Below are positions 9,706-18,218 of a DNA stretch of 64,000 nt, one piece after another (position 1 is the stretch's first letter; the number at the start of each line of letters is the position of its first letter). The stretch comes from Rhodospirillaceae bacterium (lineage in GTDB: Bacteria; Pseudomonadota; Alphaproteobacteria; UBA6615). Location: positions 1 to 64,000 of the forward strand of contig JABIVD010000022.1 in NCBI GenBank assembly GCA_018667335.1, written 5' to 3'. The position numbers were made by a program, and so were the translations under genes. Under the pieces are notes generated by a model. It did no database searches, was not told the origin of the DNA, and saw only the letters and a list, made by a program, of their open reading frames with translations.

Positions 9706-10570
9706 GATGATATCGAACACGATCGCCACGACCCTGGCTGATGCCGTCGGGCGATTGCGCGATGTCGGCGCCGACAGCCCCGAACTCGACGCACGGGTGC
9801 TGCTGCGCCAGGCAACGGGGCGCGATGATGCCTGGCTGATTGCCAACCCCGATGCCGAGGTTGATGCGACGGCAATGGGTGGCTTTGCGGAGTTACTTGA
9901 GCGCCGTGAACGCCGTGAGCCCGTCTCCCAGATCGTCGGTGCGCGTGAATTCTGGTCGCGGACCTTTCGCGTGACGCCGGACGTCCTGACGCCGCGTCCC
10001 GACACAGAGACCCTGATCGAGACGGTTTTGTCGCGGATCAAGGATCGCGATGCGCCGCTGCGTATTCTGGACCTGGGTACCGGCAGCGGATGTATCCTGC
10101 TGACCCTGCTCGCGGAATGCCCCAATGCGACAGGGTTGGGCGTCGATGCATCCCCGGCCGCCCTTGAGGTGGCCGCGGCCAACGCCGAGGCGCTGGGCTT
10201 GTCCGGGCGTGCCGAATGGCAGGAGGCGGACTGGTGTGAGGGGGTCGAGGGGCCGTTCGACGTGATCGTTTCCAACCCGCCCTACATCGCGGGCTATGAG
10301 CTTCAGCATCTGGAACCCGAGGTTCGTGATTACGAGCCGAACCTGGCGTTGAATGGCGGTGCGGACGGGCTGGCGGCCTACCGGCGCATCATCCCGTCAC
10401 TGAAACGTCTTGGCACCGGGCAGTCGGTGATCGCGATGGAGGTGGGGATGGGACAGGCGCGCGGCGTCGCCGCACTGGGCCGCGTTGCAGGACTGCAGAT
10501 TGCCGATACCGATCAGGATATCGCGCGCCGGGTTCGGGTCATCACCCTCGAACCGACGTCGAAGAGTTAA
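9686..10570 (+). CDS. prmC: Release-factor glutamine N5-methyltransferase
   Basis: Methylates the glutamine of the GGQ motif of RF1 and RF2. Class I methyltransferase with the SAM site [16 protein letters not shown] and the catalytic NPPY motif ([15 protein letters not shown]). RPDTETLIE precedes the SAM site as in all PrmC. Start choice: the ATG at 9686 overlaps prfA by 20 bases, but an in-frame ATG at 9707 lies one base after the prfA stop and gives a protein seven residues shorter. Either is coupled to prfA. Confidence 0.95.
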   Translation: MTAQMPEMISNTIATTLADAVGRLRDVGADSPELDARVLLRQATGRDDAWLIANPDAEVDATAMGGFAELLERRERREPVSQIVGAREFWSRTFRVTPDVLTPRPDTETLIETVLSRIKDRDAPLRILDLGTGSGCILLTLLAECPNATGLGVDASPAALEVAAANAEALGLSGRAEWQEADWCEGVEGPFDVIVSNPPYIAGYELQHLEPEVRDYEPNLALNGGADGLAAYRRIIPSLKRLGTGQSVIAMEVGMGQARGVAALGRVAGLQIADTDQDIARRVRVITLEPTSKS

Positions 10571-10814
10571 CGGCGCGCAGAAAGTTCTTGGAAAACAAAA
10601 CCGAGCCGCCTAGGGTGCCCCGGTCAGATACGCCTTACACGCCTCTTGCGATCACAATCCGTTAGGCTTTGGCGATAATCTGAACTCCCGGATCCGAACT
10701 TGAAATGACCTCTCGCGGTCGAGCGGTCGTTTTCGGAAAGCGTGCGATCCATTTGGACTGCGCCAGATTGGACGGGAGTTGGGCCGTAATCAGTAACTCT
10801 GATCGACGGAAGCA

Positions 10815-11531
10815 ATGCGACCAAATACGAATAACAACAACAGGCGGGCACGGGGCCGCGGCGGACGCAAGTCCGGCAACACCCGAAACCAGACATATGA
10901 CAGCAACGGCCCCGGCGCACGCGTGCGCGGAAATCCGTCGCAGATCTATGAGAAGTATCAGCAACTGGCCCGCGATGCGGGGTCTGCCGGTGATCGCGTG
11001 GGAGCTGAAAATTATCTTCAGCACGCCGAGCATTACTATCGGTTGATGGCTGCTGCCGCCGCCAAGAACGAACAGCGTAGCGGTTCGGAAGAGGGCTCCC
11101 GGGACGAGGGATCTCGCGACGAAGGATCTCGGAACGAGGGATCCCGCGACGAAGGATCTCGGAACGAGGGGTCTCGCGACGAAGGATCTCGGAACGAGGG
11201 ATCTCGCGACGAAGGGTCTCGAAATGAGGACCGGCGTGATTCGGGAAATGGTCATGGCTCCTTCGTCGAGGACCTGCAGGCTGACGATTCCGCGGATGCG
11301 GACGGCAATGCTGCGGATGACGAGACACGCGCCGAACCGGCCGATGATGGTGGCGCGAAACCGAACGGCCGGAAGCGCCGCTCACGCCGATCCAACGGAC
11401 GCAACGCCGATAGTGGTAAGGACGCCGCTGCGGACAAAGCTGCGGACAAATCTGGCGACGATACCGCGAGCTCGGATGACGGCCGTGATGATGATGGCCG
11501 TGATGATGACGGCGAGGCCGTGACGGCCTAA
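10815..11531 (+). CDS. DUF4167 domain protein with a tandem EGSR(D/N) repeat
   Basis: Alphaproteobacterial protein of unknown function. The N-terminal 80 or so residues are the DUF4167 domain: a basic, Asn/Arg/Gly-rich start (MRPNTNNNNRRARGRGG) that suggests nucleic-acid binding, then SQIYEKYQQLARDA and AENYLQHAEHYYRLMAA. After it come nine five-residue units EGSRD/EGSRN, then an acidic, low-complexity tail (DDGRDDDGRDDDGEAV). The position between prmC and clpB is conserved in the class. The domain call is firm. The function is unknown; RNA or ribosome association is only a guess from composition. Confidence 0.85.
   Translation: MRPNTNNNNRRARGRGGRKSGNTRNQTYDSNGPGARVRGNPSQIYEKYQQLARDAGSAGDRVGAENYLQHAEHYYRLMAAAAAKNEQRSGSEEGSRDEGSRDEGSRNEGSRDEGSRNEGSRDEGSRNEGSRDEGSRNEDRRDSGNGHGSFVEDLQADDSADADGNAADDETRAEPADDGGAKPNGRKRRSRRSNGRNADSGKDAAADKAADKSGDDTASSDDGRDDDGRDDDGEAVTA
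11091..11225 (+). repeat. Nine 15-bp in-frame tandem units in the DUF4167 gene
   Basis: Nine consecutive 15-base units encode EGSR followed by Asp or Asn. From the third unit Asn and Asp alternate, giving a 30-base higher-order period. Units differ mainly at third positions, such as GAGGGATCTCGCGAC and GAAGGATCTCGGAAC. A changed copy number would alter length without breaking the frame. Confidence 0.9.
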
Positions 11532-11540
11532 CGTTTCGTA

Positions 11541-11559
11541 TCGACCGTTCGCCGGTCGA
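11541..11559. terminator. Hairpin between convergent DUF4167 and MOSC genes
   Basis: Perfect seven-base stem TCGACCG / CGGTCGA with a five-base loop, between the two converging stop codons. There is no T-run on either side, so it may act only as a weak or processing stem. Confidence 0.4.
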
Positions 11560-11562
11560 CCG

Positions 11563-12321
11563 TCAAATCGGAAAGATTTGGTCCCCCGGGCGAATTTCGC
11601 CGGGATCAACGACGCGCGCATACACGCCCAAATCGCTATGACCCCATCCCTTCTGCAGGGCTCGGGGCAGGTTCAGGTCGCGCGCCGCCGTGTCCGGATT
11701 GACGTTTGTCGCCGCGCATCGCCGGGTGCGCTTGTTTACCTCGACGACGGCGCTGCCAATCCGGAGTTTTTGATCCAGCCAGTCGAACTCGCTCCACGCC
11801 GGCGCATCCCCGAAATAGATATTTCCTCGAAACCGCCGCGCATCGACGTCGGCGCCGATCTTCAGCCCCAGGGCGGCGACGCTTTCGAGGTTGATGAGCG
11901 AAACGACCTTTGCGTCGAGATCGGAGAAACTGTGGTCGCCTGCTTCGAGCAATGTTGGTGGACCGTCGATTTCATCGGCGAGAAATTCGGCAAAGTAAGT
12001 TTCCACTTCGGCGCGGCCGTCGCTGTTTGAGAGGTCGGCCGTGAGGACAGTCTTCGTGCCCAGCCGCAGGGTGAGTTCGTCCGTGGCGTCGTCAAAAATG
12101 GCATCCAGTTCCGCCAGCCTTTCGTCGCGGACAAGCGCCAGAAAGTTGGTTTTCGGCATCCAGACGGGATTATCGGTGTTGAACGCAAACCCGGGGCGGC
12201 CGAGCGCAAACCGGCGGTCTCCCTGGATTGTCTGCCCTTCTTCGAGCGCCGCATGAGGCAAAACCCGGCCGGACAGGCCCTTAACCGGGTAGCTACGAAT
12301 TTCTGAGATACTGGCGTTCAT
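11563..12321 (-). CDS. MOSC domain protein (MOSC_N plus MOSC)
   Basis: MOSC proteins are related to the C-terminal domain of molybdenum-cofactor sulfurase and are thought to carry or transfer sulfur on a Cys. This one has the MOSC_N beta-barrel (ISEIRSYPVKGLSGR) and the MOSC core with RCAATNVNPDTAARD, including the conserved Cys, then GVYARVVDPGEIRPGD. At 252 residues it resembles YcbX/mARC-like MOSC proteins but lacks the ferredoxin domain of YcbX. I chose the ATG at 12321 because homology starts there; the open frame upstream runs across the clpB promoter. It is divergent from clpB. The substrate is unknown. Confidence 0.88.
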   Translation of the reverse strand: MNASISEIRSYPVKGLSGRVLPHAALEEGQTIQGDRRFALGRPGFAFNTDNPVWMPKTNFLALVRDERLAELDAIFDDATDELTLRLGTKTVLTADLSNSDGRAEVETYFAEFLADEIDGPPTLLEAGDHSFSDLDAKVVSLINLESVAALGLKIGADVDARRFRGNIYFGDAPAWSEFDWLDQKLRIGSAVVEVNKRTRRCAATNVNPDTAARDLNLPRALQKGWGHSDLGVYARVVDPGEIRPGDQIFPI

Positions 12322-12370
12322 AGGTTTGCGTTTCCTGCGAAAAAAGGCGCCCCTGGATCGGGACGTGGGT

Positions 12371-12398
12371 CTTGTGTTGCGTCGTGGCAACACCATAT
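12371..12398 (+). promoter_or_regulatory. Candidate heat-shock (RpoH) promoter of clpB with an internal palindrome
   Basis: CTTG at 12371-12374 and CCATAT at 12393-12398 are separated by 18 bases, matching the alphaproteobacterial RpoH pattern CTTG-N17/18-CYTAT. The spacer contains a perfect seven-base inverted repeat, GTGTTGC (12374-12380) and GCAACAC (12387-12393), with six bases between. The expected transcript start near 12405 gives a leader of about 120 bases. Confidence 0.6.
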
Positions 12399-12524
12399 TT
12401 CAAGGACGCGGATTGGCTCGTGCATCGACATGGCGGGCCGCCAGCGTGTCCTTGTGGCGAATGCCGAAACCGGGTTCGCCGTCCATGCCTGCCTCATACG
12501 AGGGGGTCGTTCGAGGAGAAGAAC

Positions 12525-15125
12525 ATGAACTTCGAGAAATATACCGAGCGCGCACGCGGATTCGTCCAGGTCGCCCAGGATCTGGCGCAGCGCAGTGCGC
12601 ATCAGCAACTGGTGCCGGAGCATCTGTTGAAGGCCCTGCTCGATGACGAGGAGGGGCTCTGTGCGAACCTCATGCGGGCGGCCGGTGGTGATCCCATTGG
12701 CGCGGAGCAAGCTGTTGAACTTGCGCTTGGAAAGCTCCCCAAGGTTGAGGGCGACGGCGCCGGGCAGCTCTACGTGTCTCAGGAGTCCAGCCGGGTCCTG
12801 AATTCCGCCGAGGACGTCGCCGACAAGGCCGGTGATAGCTTCGTGACCGTTGAGCGATTGCTGCTTGCGATTGCGCTCGCGACCGGATCCGGTGCTGCAA
12901 AAATTCTTGCCGATGCGGACATCACACCTCAGTCATTGAATGCTGCGATCAACGAATTGCGCAAGGGTCGGACCGCCGACAGCGCCACGGCGGAGAACGC
13001 CTATGAGGCGCTTTCGAAATACACGCGCGACCTGACCGAGGCGGCCCGCGACGGAAAACTCGATCCCGTGATCGGGCGGGACGAGGAAATCCGCAGGACG
13101 ATTCAGGTCCTGGCACGGCGTACGAAGAACAACCCTGTCCTGATCGGTGAGCCAGGTGTCGGCAAGACGGCCATCGTGGAAGGGCTCGCCTTGCGTATCA
13201 TCAATGGTGATGTCCCGGAGAGCCTGCGTGAAAAACGGCTCCTCTCTCTTGATATGGGTTCGTTGATCGCCGGCGCGAAGTTCCGCGGCGAGTTCGAGGA
13301 ACGCCTGAAGTCGGTCCTCGAGGAGGTCAGCTCGGCGGCGGGCGAGATCGTGCTGTTCATCGACGAAATGCACACCATCGTCGGGGCGGGCGCGGCCGAA
13401 GGCTCAATGGACGCCTCCAACATGCTCAAGCCGGCGCTGGCGCGCGGCGAATTGCATTGTGTGGGCGCGACCACGCTCGACGAGTATCGCAAGCATGTGG
13501 AGAAGGACGCTGCCCTGGCGCGGCGGTTCCAGCCTGTTTTCGTGTCCGAGCCCACCGTGGCCGACACGATTTCGATTCTGCGCGGCCTCAAGGAAAAGTA
13601 TGAGCTGCACCACGGCGTGCGGATCACGGATTCGGCGCTGGTGTCTGCCGCGACACTTTCCAATCGCTACATCGCCGATCGGTTTCTGCCCGACAAGGCG
13701 ATCGACCTTGTCGACGAGGCCGCATCGCGGCTGCGCATGGAGGTGGATTCCAAGCCCGAGGAGATCGACGAGCTCGACCGGCGCATCATCCAGCTGAAAA
13801 TCGAGCGGGAGGCGCTGAAGAAGGAAAGCGACAGCGCGTCAGCGGACCGGCTCGTAGTGCTCGAAGAGGAGCTCGGCGGTCTTGAGGCCAAGTCTGCCGA
13901 TCTGACCTCTATCTGGCAGGCGGGGAAAGAAAAGCTCGCCGGGACCCAGAAGATCAAGGAACGGCTCGATGCCGCGCGGCTTGAGCTTGAACAGGCCCAG
14001 CGCATGGGCAATCTGGAGCGCGCGGGCGAGTTGGCCTATGGGCTGATTCCGGATCTCGAGAAGGCGGTCACCGATGCCGACGAGGCACCGGATGGAACTA
14101 TGCTCGACGAGGAGGTGACAGATTCTCACATCGCCGGCGTCGTATCCCGCTGGACCGGCGTACCCGTGGACAAGATGCTCGAGGGTGAGCGCGAGAAACT
14201 GCTGGAGATGGAGACGGTTCTCGGCGGCCGCGTGATCGGCCAGAGCGAGGCGATCGGCGCGATCTCGAACGCAGTGCGCCGGGCGCGTGCGGGGCTGCAG
14301 GACCCGAACCAGCCAATCGGCTCGTTCCTGTTCCTTGGGCCCACGGGCGTCGGCAAGACCGAGCTGACGAAGGCGCTCGCGCAGTTCATGTTCGATGACG
14401 AACACGCGATGGTTCGCGTCGATATGTCCGAATATATGGAAAAGCATGCGGTGGCCCGTCTCATCGGGGCGCCGCCGGGATATGTCGGTTATGAAGAGGG
14501 CGGCGCGCTGACCGAGGCGGTCCGGCGGCGGCCCTATCAGGTCATCCTGTTTGACGAGGTCGAGAAGGCCCATCCGGACGTCTTCAACGTATTGTTGCAG
14601 GTGCTGGACGATGGTCGTTTGACCGACGGTCAGGGCCGCACGGTCGATTTCACGAACACGCTGATCATCCTGACGTCGAATCTCGGAAGCGAGCATCTCG
14701 CGAACCAGCCTGATGGCGAGGATAGCGATGCCGTGCGTGGCGCGGTGATGGACGTCGTGCGCACTGCGTTCCGGCCGGAGTTCCTCAACCGCCTGGACGA
14801 GGTTTTGCTGTTCCATCGCCTCACGCGCGAGCAAATGTCCGGAATCGTGGACATCCAGCTGACGCATCTGCGGCGCCTGCTCGAGGATCGTAAGGTCATA
14901 TTGGAGCTGGACGCTGCCGCGACCACCTGGCTGGCGAATGCCGGTTATGACCCGGTCTACGGCGCGCGGCCGCTCAAGCGGGTCATTCAGCGGCATCTTC
15001 AGAATCCGCTCGCGACGATGCTGCTCGAGGGCACTGTTGTCGACGGCGACACGGTTGGCGTTGGAGCCGGGCCGGACGGCCTGATCATCAATGGCGAGAC
15101 GGTACATGCCGCGGCGGCTGAATAA
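12525..15125 (+). CDS. clpB: ATP-dependent disaggregase ClpB
   Basis: Hsp100 hexamer that works with DnaK to pull proteins out of aggregates. In order: Clp N-domain ([18 protein letters not shown]), NBD1 with Walker [16 protein letters not shown], the coiled-coil M domain (about 410-520; [17 protein letters not shown]) that separates ClpB from ClpA/ClpC, NBD2 with Walker [15 protein letters not shown], and a C-terminal domain with [19 protein letters not shown]. 866 residues is the usual length. The ATG at 12525 has GAGGAGAA just upstream. The promoter at 12371-12398 fits heat-shock control. Confidence 0.97.
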   Translation: MNFEKYTERARGFVQVAQDLAQRSAHQQLVPEHLLKALLDDEEGLCANLMRAAGGDPIGAEQAVELALGKLPKVEGDGAGQLYVSQESSRVLNSAEDVADKAGDSFVTVERLLLAIALATGSGAAKILADADITPQSLNAAINELRKGRTADSATAENAYEALSKYTRDLTEAARDGKLDPVIGRDEEIRRTIQVLARRTKNNPVLIGEPGVGKTAIVEGLALRIINGDVPESLREKRLLSLDMGSLIAGAKFRGEFEERLKSVLEEVSSAAGEIVLFIDEMHTIVGAGAAEGSMDASNMLKPALARGELHCVGATTLDEYRKHVEKDAALARRFQPVFVSEPTVADTISILRGLKEKYELHHGVRITDSALVSAATLSNRYIADRFLPDKAIDLVDEAASRLRMEVDSKPEEIDELDRRIIQLKIEREALKKESDSASADRLVVLEEELGGLEAKSADLTSIWQAGKEKLAGTQKIKERLDAARLELEQAQRMGNLERAGELAYGLIPDLEKAVTDADEAPDGTMLDEEVTDSHIAGVVSRWTGVPVDKMLEGEREKLLEMETVLGGRVIGQSEAIGAISNAVRRARAGLQDPNQPIGSFLFLGPTGVGKTELTKALAQFMFDDEHAMVRVDMSEYMEKHAVARLIGAPPGYVGYEEGGALTEAVRRRPYQVILFDEVEKAHPDVFNVLLQVLDDGRLTDGQGRTVDFTNTLIILTSNLGSEHLANQPDGEDSDAVRGAVMDVVRTAFRPEFLNRLDEVLLFHRLTREQMSGIVDIQLTHLRRLLEDRKVILELDAAATTWLANAGYDPVYGARPLKRVIQRHLQNPLATMLLEGTVVDGDTVGVGAGPDGLIINGETVHAAAAE

Positions 15126-15444
15126 AATGCAGATTGTCGGGGAATAAACCGACTACTCACCTGTTGATGATGTGCCTAGGCAAGTAGGCGGTCGGGTGAC
15201 CGTGTGCAGGGTGGCTCCGGGAGACCGGAAATACCCCGCGTGCGCGGTCATCCGGCGATTCTTGTGATCGAGCTCTTGGGTCGGGCGGGAACCTGATCCC
15301 CACGTTCCTTGCCAAATGGCGCAATAGCTTGCCGAACTTGCCGGTGAATACCCCCGAAAGGTGGCGGACAGTGATATCCCTCAACTTCACCGTCCGCCGC
15401 CGCTTTCGTGTGCGAGTGTTGTATAATGTGGGGGGAGATTAGGT
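15126..15444. other. 319-base intergenic region between clpB and the ECF sigma gene
   Basis: No convincing gene. GTCGG/CCGAC at 15136-15153 could be a weak stem after clpB but has no T-run. A longer imperfect stem is possible between GGTGACCG and CGGTCATC (about 15195-15250). Just ahead of the sigma gene, TATAAT at 15422-15427 is a perfect minus-10 box, but its minus-35 is poor and it sits only 18 bases from the ATG; GGGGGGAG there is the ribosome site. Short open frames in the region lack coding character. Confidence 0.5.
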
Positions 15445-15960
15445 ATGCCGCGCCGTTCGTTCGAGCTCATGGAGACGCATATACCCAGCCTGCGCCGTTA
15501 TGCGCTGGTGCTGTTGCGGCATGACGAGCCGCTTGCGGATGATCTGGTGCAGGACTGCCTCGAACGGGCGATGAGCCGTTGGCACCTGTGGCGCCGGCCC
15601 GGAAATTTACGCGGCTGGTTGTTCACGATCCTGCACAACATCTACGTCAACGATGTGGCGCGGGCTGTGGCACGACCGGATGTCGTCGAGATTCAGGATT
15701 ACTTTCCGGCGATGGCCGTTCCGCCGAACCAGGCGGACCGCATTCGGCTTCGCGAAGTGACCGCGGCCATCCAGGAATTGCCCGACACGCAACGCCAGAC
15801 CCTGTTGCTGGTGACGATGGAAGGCTTCAGTTACGACGAAACGGCGGATATCACGGGGGTTCCGATCGGAACGGTGATGTCACGCCTGTCGCGTGCGCGC
15901 GAAAAGGTGCGGGCGGCGAGTTGGGGGGAAACACGAGAGAATGGACGGAGAATAACGTGA
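15445..15960 (+). CDS. ECF RNA polymerase sigma factor
   Basis: Extracytoplasmic-function sigma factor of 171 residues. Region 2 occupies about 15-75 (YALVLLRHDEPLADDLVQDC and WLFTILHNIYVNDVAR). Region 4 occupies about 110-160, with the helix-turn-helix FSYDETADITGVPIGTVMSR. It begins at ATG 15445 after GGGGGGAG. Its stop overlaps the GTG of the next gene by four bases, as expected for a sigma/anti-sigma pair. Its target promoters and inducing signal cannot be read from the sequence. Confidence 0.92.
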   Translation: MPRRSFELMETHIPSLRRYALVLLRHDEPLADDLVQDCLERAMSRWHLWRRPGNLRGWLFTILHNIYVNDVARAVARPDVVEIQDYFPAMAVPPNQADRIRLREVTAAIQELPDTQRQTLLLVTMEGFSYDETADITGVPIGTVMSRLSRAREKVRAASWGETRENGRRIT

Positions 15961-16724
15961 GTGATCTTCCCGAAATTCCCACCGAGGATGAAATTCAGGC
16001 GCTGGTCGACGGCCGTCTGGACCCGGCTCGCCGTGCCGAGGTGGAGGCCTGGTTGTCGGAGAATCCGGATGAGGCGGCGCGGGTCGCCGAGCTGCGAGAC
16101 ATCTCCGGTGCCGTCGAACAGGTCTATGGCCATCTGCTTGAACGGCCGATCCCGGCACGGTTCCAGAATGCTGCTGCGCCCTCGATGGCCCGCAGTCCGG
16201 TCTGGCGCGTGGCGGCCATGATCGTGCTTGTCGCCATGGGTGCGGCCGGTGGCTGGTTCGCGAATGATGCGGTGGGGCCGGGCGGCGACCCGAACGTCAA
16301 TCTGGCGCGCGGCGCGGTCAAGGCGCATCAGATGTATGCACGCGAGGTGCGTCATGCGGTCGAAGTACCGGCGAGCGAAGAGGCGCATCTCGTGGCCTGG
16401 CTCTCGAAGCGCCTGGACGCGCCGTTGCGGGCGCCCAATCTGGACGTGCAGGGTTATCGGCTGGTCGGAGGCCGCCTGTTGCCTGCCTCTGATTCCGGGC
16501 CCGCAGCCCAGTTCATGTATGAAGCGGAATCCGGCGAACGACTGACGCTGTATGTTGAGCAAAACCTGACCGGCGGCGAGACGGCCTTCCGATTTACGGA
16601 ATATGACGATGTGTCGGCCTTCTGGTGGAAGGACGGGCCTTTGGCCTATGTGTTGATCGGGCGTGGTGGGCGCGACAGCCTGCTGACATTGGCGCGGGCG
16701 ACCTATCAGGAACTCAATCCGTAA
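15957..16724 (+). CDS. Membrane anti-sigma factor for the preceding ECF sigma
   Basis: 255 residues from a GTG that overlaps the sigma stop (GTGA). The N-terminal 60 or so residues are a short helical domain (TEDEIQALVDGRLDPARRAE), like the cytoplasmic domain of anti-sigma factors. One membrane segment follows at about 83-102 (WRVAAMIVLVAMGAAGGWF), then a periplasmic domain of about 150 residues (VEVPASEEAHLVAWLSKRL). There is no Cys in the protein, so it is not a zinc-binding ZAS anti-sigma. Its 3' end overlaps the convergent M23 gene by 11 bases. The role follows from layout and domain pattern. Confidence 0.8.
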   Translation: MSDLPEIPTEDEIQALVDGRLDPARRAEVEAWLSENPDEAARVAELRDISGAVEQVYGHLLERPIPARFQNAAAPSMARSPVWRVAAMIVLVAMGAAGGWFANDAVGPGGDPNVNLARGAVKAHQMYAREVRHAVEVPASEEAHLVAWLSKRLDAPLRAPNLDVQGYRLVGGRLLPASDSGPAAQFMYEAESGERLTLYVEQNLTGGETAFRFTEYDDVSAFWWKDGPLAYVLIGRGGRDSLLTLARATYQELNP

Positions 16725-18069
16725 GCTGTTTTTCGCTTCCGGCGGCGACCTGTTCGGGCCCTGCGAGCGATGCGAAGCGGGCATCCACCGTTTCACGCAG
16801 GCTCTGGAATGCCGCGAGGCGATCGCCTTTGAGTTTCTCTCCGCTCGGGAGCTTCAGCCCCAGCGGGTTGATCTGTTTGCCGTCGCGGTGAATTTCATAG
16901 TGCAGATGGGCCCCCGTAGAGCGCCCTGTCGAACCCACATATCCAATCACCTGTCCCTGGCGCACGCGCTTGCCCGAATTCACACCGCGTGCGTATCCGT
17001 TGAGATGGGCATAGGCGGTGGAGTAGGTGCCATTGTGGCGGATCCGAATGTATTTGCCGTAGCCACCGTTGATTTTCGCCATCTCGACGGTGCCGTCGCC
17101 GGCAGCGTAGATCGGCGTACCCGTGGGGGCGGCGAAGTCGACACCCGCATGCAGACGGGTGTAGCCGAGGATCGGGTGCTTGCGGTTGCCGAAGCGTGAT
17201 GACAGGCGTGCGCCGTCGAGCGGCGTCTTCATCAGTGCCTTGCGGACGCTCTCGCCCTTTTCGTTGAAATAGTCGACCGTCCCCTTCGATGTTTCGAATT
17301 GATAGAAGGGAAGCGCCGTGCCGCGCAGCGTGAGCTTGGCATAGTGAATATCACCATTGTTCACGACGACATCGTCCTGGTTGCGCTGCCGTTCGAACAT
17401 GACCTCGAATGCATCGCCGTTCCAGATGTCGCGCTGGAAGTCGACATCAAAGCTATAGATGCGGATCAACTCGATCAGAACCGAGATCGGAATGCCGGCA
17501 TTGCGCCCGTTCACGAAGAGGCTCGAATCAATCGCACCCGAGACCCGGACGAATTCGGTCGTGAGGGGCAGTTCGATCTCCCGGGCTATGAAATCGTCAT
17601 CTTCCGCGCGCTCGACCTCGACTTCCCGGTCATAGGTCACGGGCAGGCGCAGGGACGAGAGTTCATAGTTGAGCGCGTCGGAGACATTCTCCACAGCAAT
17701 GTCGAGGACCGGGCCGAGGGTGATTTGCAATTCGTCCCCAACGCGCAGATCGCGACGCGGATCGTAGACGCCCTTGAGCGATTGGATTGCGGTGTGCGCT
17801 TCGGCGCGTTCCGCGCCGGCCTTGATGAGCACATCCATGAGGTTGTCGCCGTTCTCGATCTCCACGGTCTGCACAAGCGGCTGGGGAGGTTCCGGTGCCT
17901 TGACGAGGGCCGGAATGGGCGGCGGCGTGGCCGCGGCGGCGGATGTAGAGACCTGAGGTGCGGAGTCTGTTCCGATGACGGAACCGGCCAGAAATGCGCC
18001 GAGCGGCAGCACGACCACAGCGGCGGCGATCGCGAACAGTCCAGGTTTTTTACGCGGGTCGAACCTCAA
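16714..18069 (-). CDS. M23 family zinc metallopeptidase (peptidoglycan endopeptidase-like)
   Basis: Probable cell-wall hydrolase or hydrolase activator facing the periplasm. The basic start and hydrophobic stretch at about 10-32 (LFAIAAAVVVLPLGAFLAGS) anchor it in the membrane or act as a signal. A LysM/OapA-like segment follows at about 70-120 (ENGDNLMDVLIKAG). The M23 domain at about 285-410 keeps the zinc ligands: His307 and Asp311 in HAGVDF and His390 in HLHYE; His388 is present too. It is therefore likely to be active. It lies 150 bases after the MATE gene on the same strand and probably has its own promoter. Confidence 0.93.
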   Translation of the reverse strand: MRFDPRKKPGLFAIAAAVVVLPLGAFLAGSVIGTDSAPQVSTSAAAATPPPIPALVKAPEPPQPLVQTVEIENGDNLMDVLIKAGAERAEAHTAIQSLKGVYDPRRDLRVGDELQITLGPVLDIAVENVSDALNYELSSLRLPVTYDREVEVERAEDDDFIAREIELPLTTEFVRVSGAIDSSLFVNGRNAGIPISVLIELIRIYSFDVDFQRDIWNGDAFEVMFERQRNQDDVVVNNGDIHYAKLTLRGTALPFYQFETSKGTVDYFNEKGESVRKALMKTPLDGARLSSRFGNRKHPILGYTRLHAGVDFAAPTGTPIYAAGDGTVEMAKINGGYGKYIRIRHNGTYSTAYAHLNGYARGVNSGKRVRQGQVIGYVGSTGRSTGAHLHYEIHRDGKQINPLGLKLPSGEKLKGDRLAAFQSLRETVDARFASLAGPEQVAAGSEKQLTD

Positions 18070-18135
18070 GCGTCGAATCCTTCACCCGAATCAAATATCG
18101 GCAAATCACTGAAACGACACGCCGACGTCACGGCA

Positions 18136-18164
18136 AGATGACGAAGAGCCACGGTTCGTGTCAA
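18136..18164 (-). promoter_or_regulatory. Possible promoter for the M23 peptidase
   Basis: On the minus strand a perfect TTGACA (18164-18159) is followed after 17 bases by TCATCT (18141-18136), a weak minus-10. It lies about 70 bases ahead of the peptidase ATG. Confidence 0.4.
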
Positions 18165-18218
18165 CAATCGATCGATGGGTTTTGGTAAAATTTTTGTAAC
18201 AGTATCAGGCGTTTGCCA

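Noticed and set aside
11091-11225. Regular direct repeats that could be taken for a CRISPR array
   Set aside because: Units are only 15 bases, have no spacers, stay in frame with a protein and encode EGSR(D/N).
13839-15107. Long minus-strand frame inside clpB
   Set aside because: Antisense shadow of a fully recognised ClpB; no motif.
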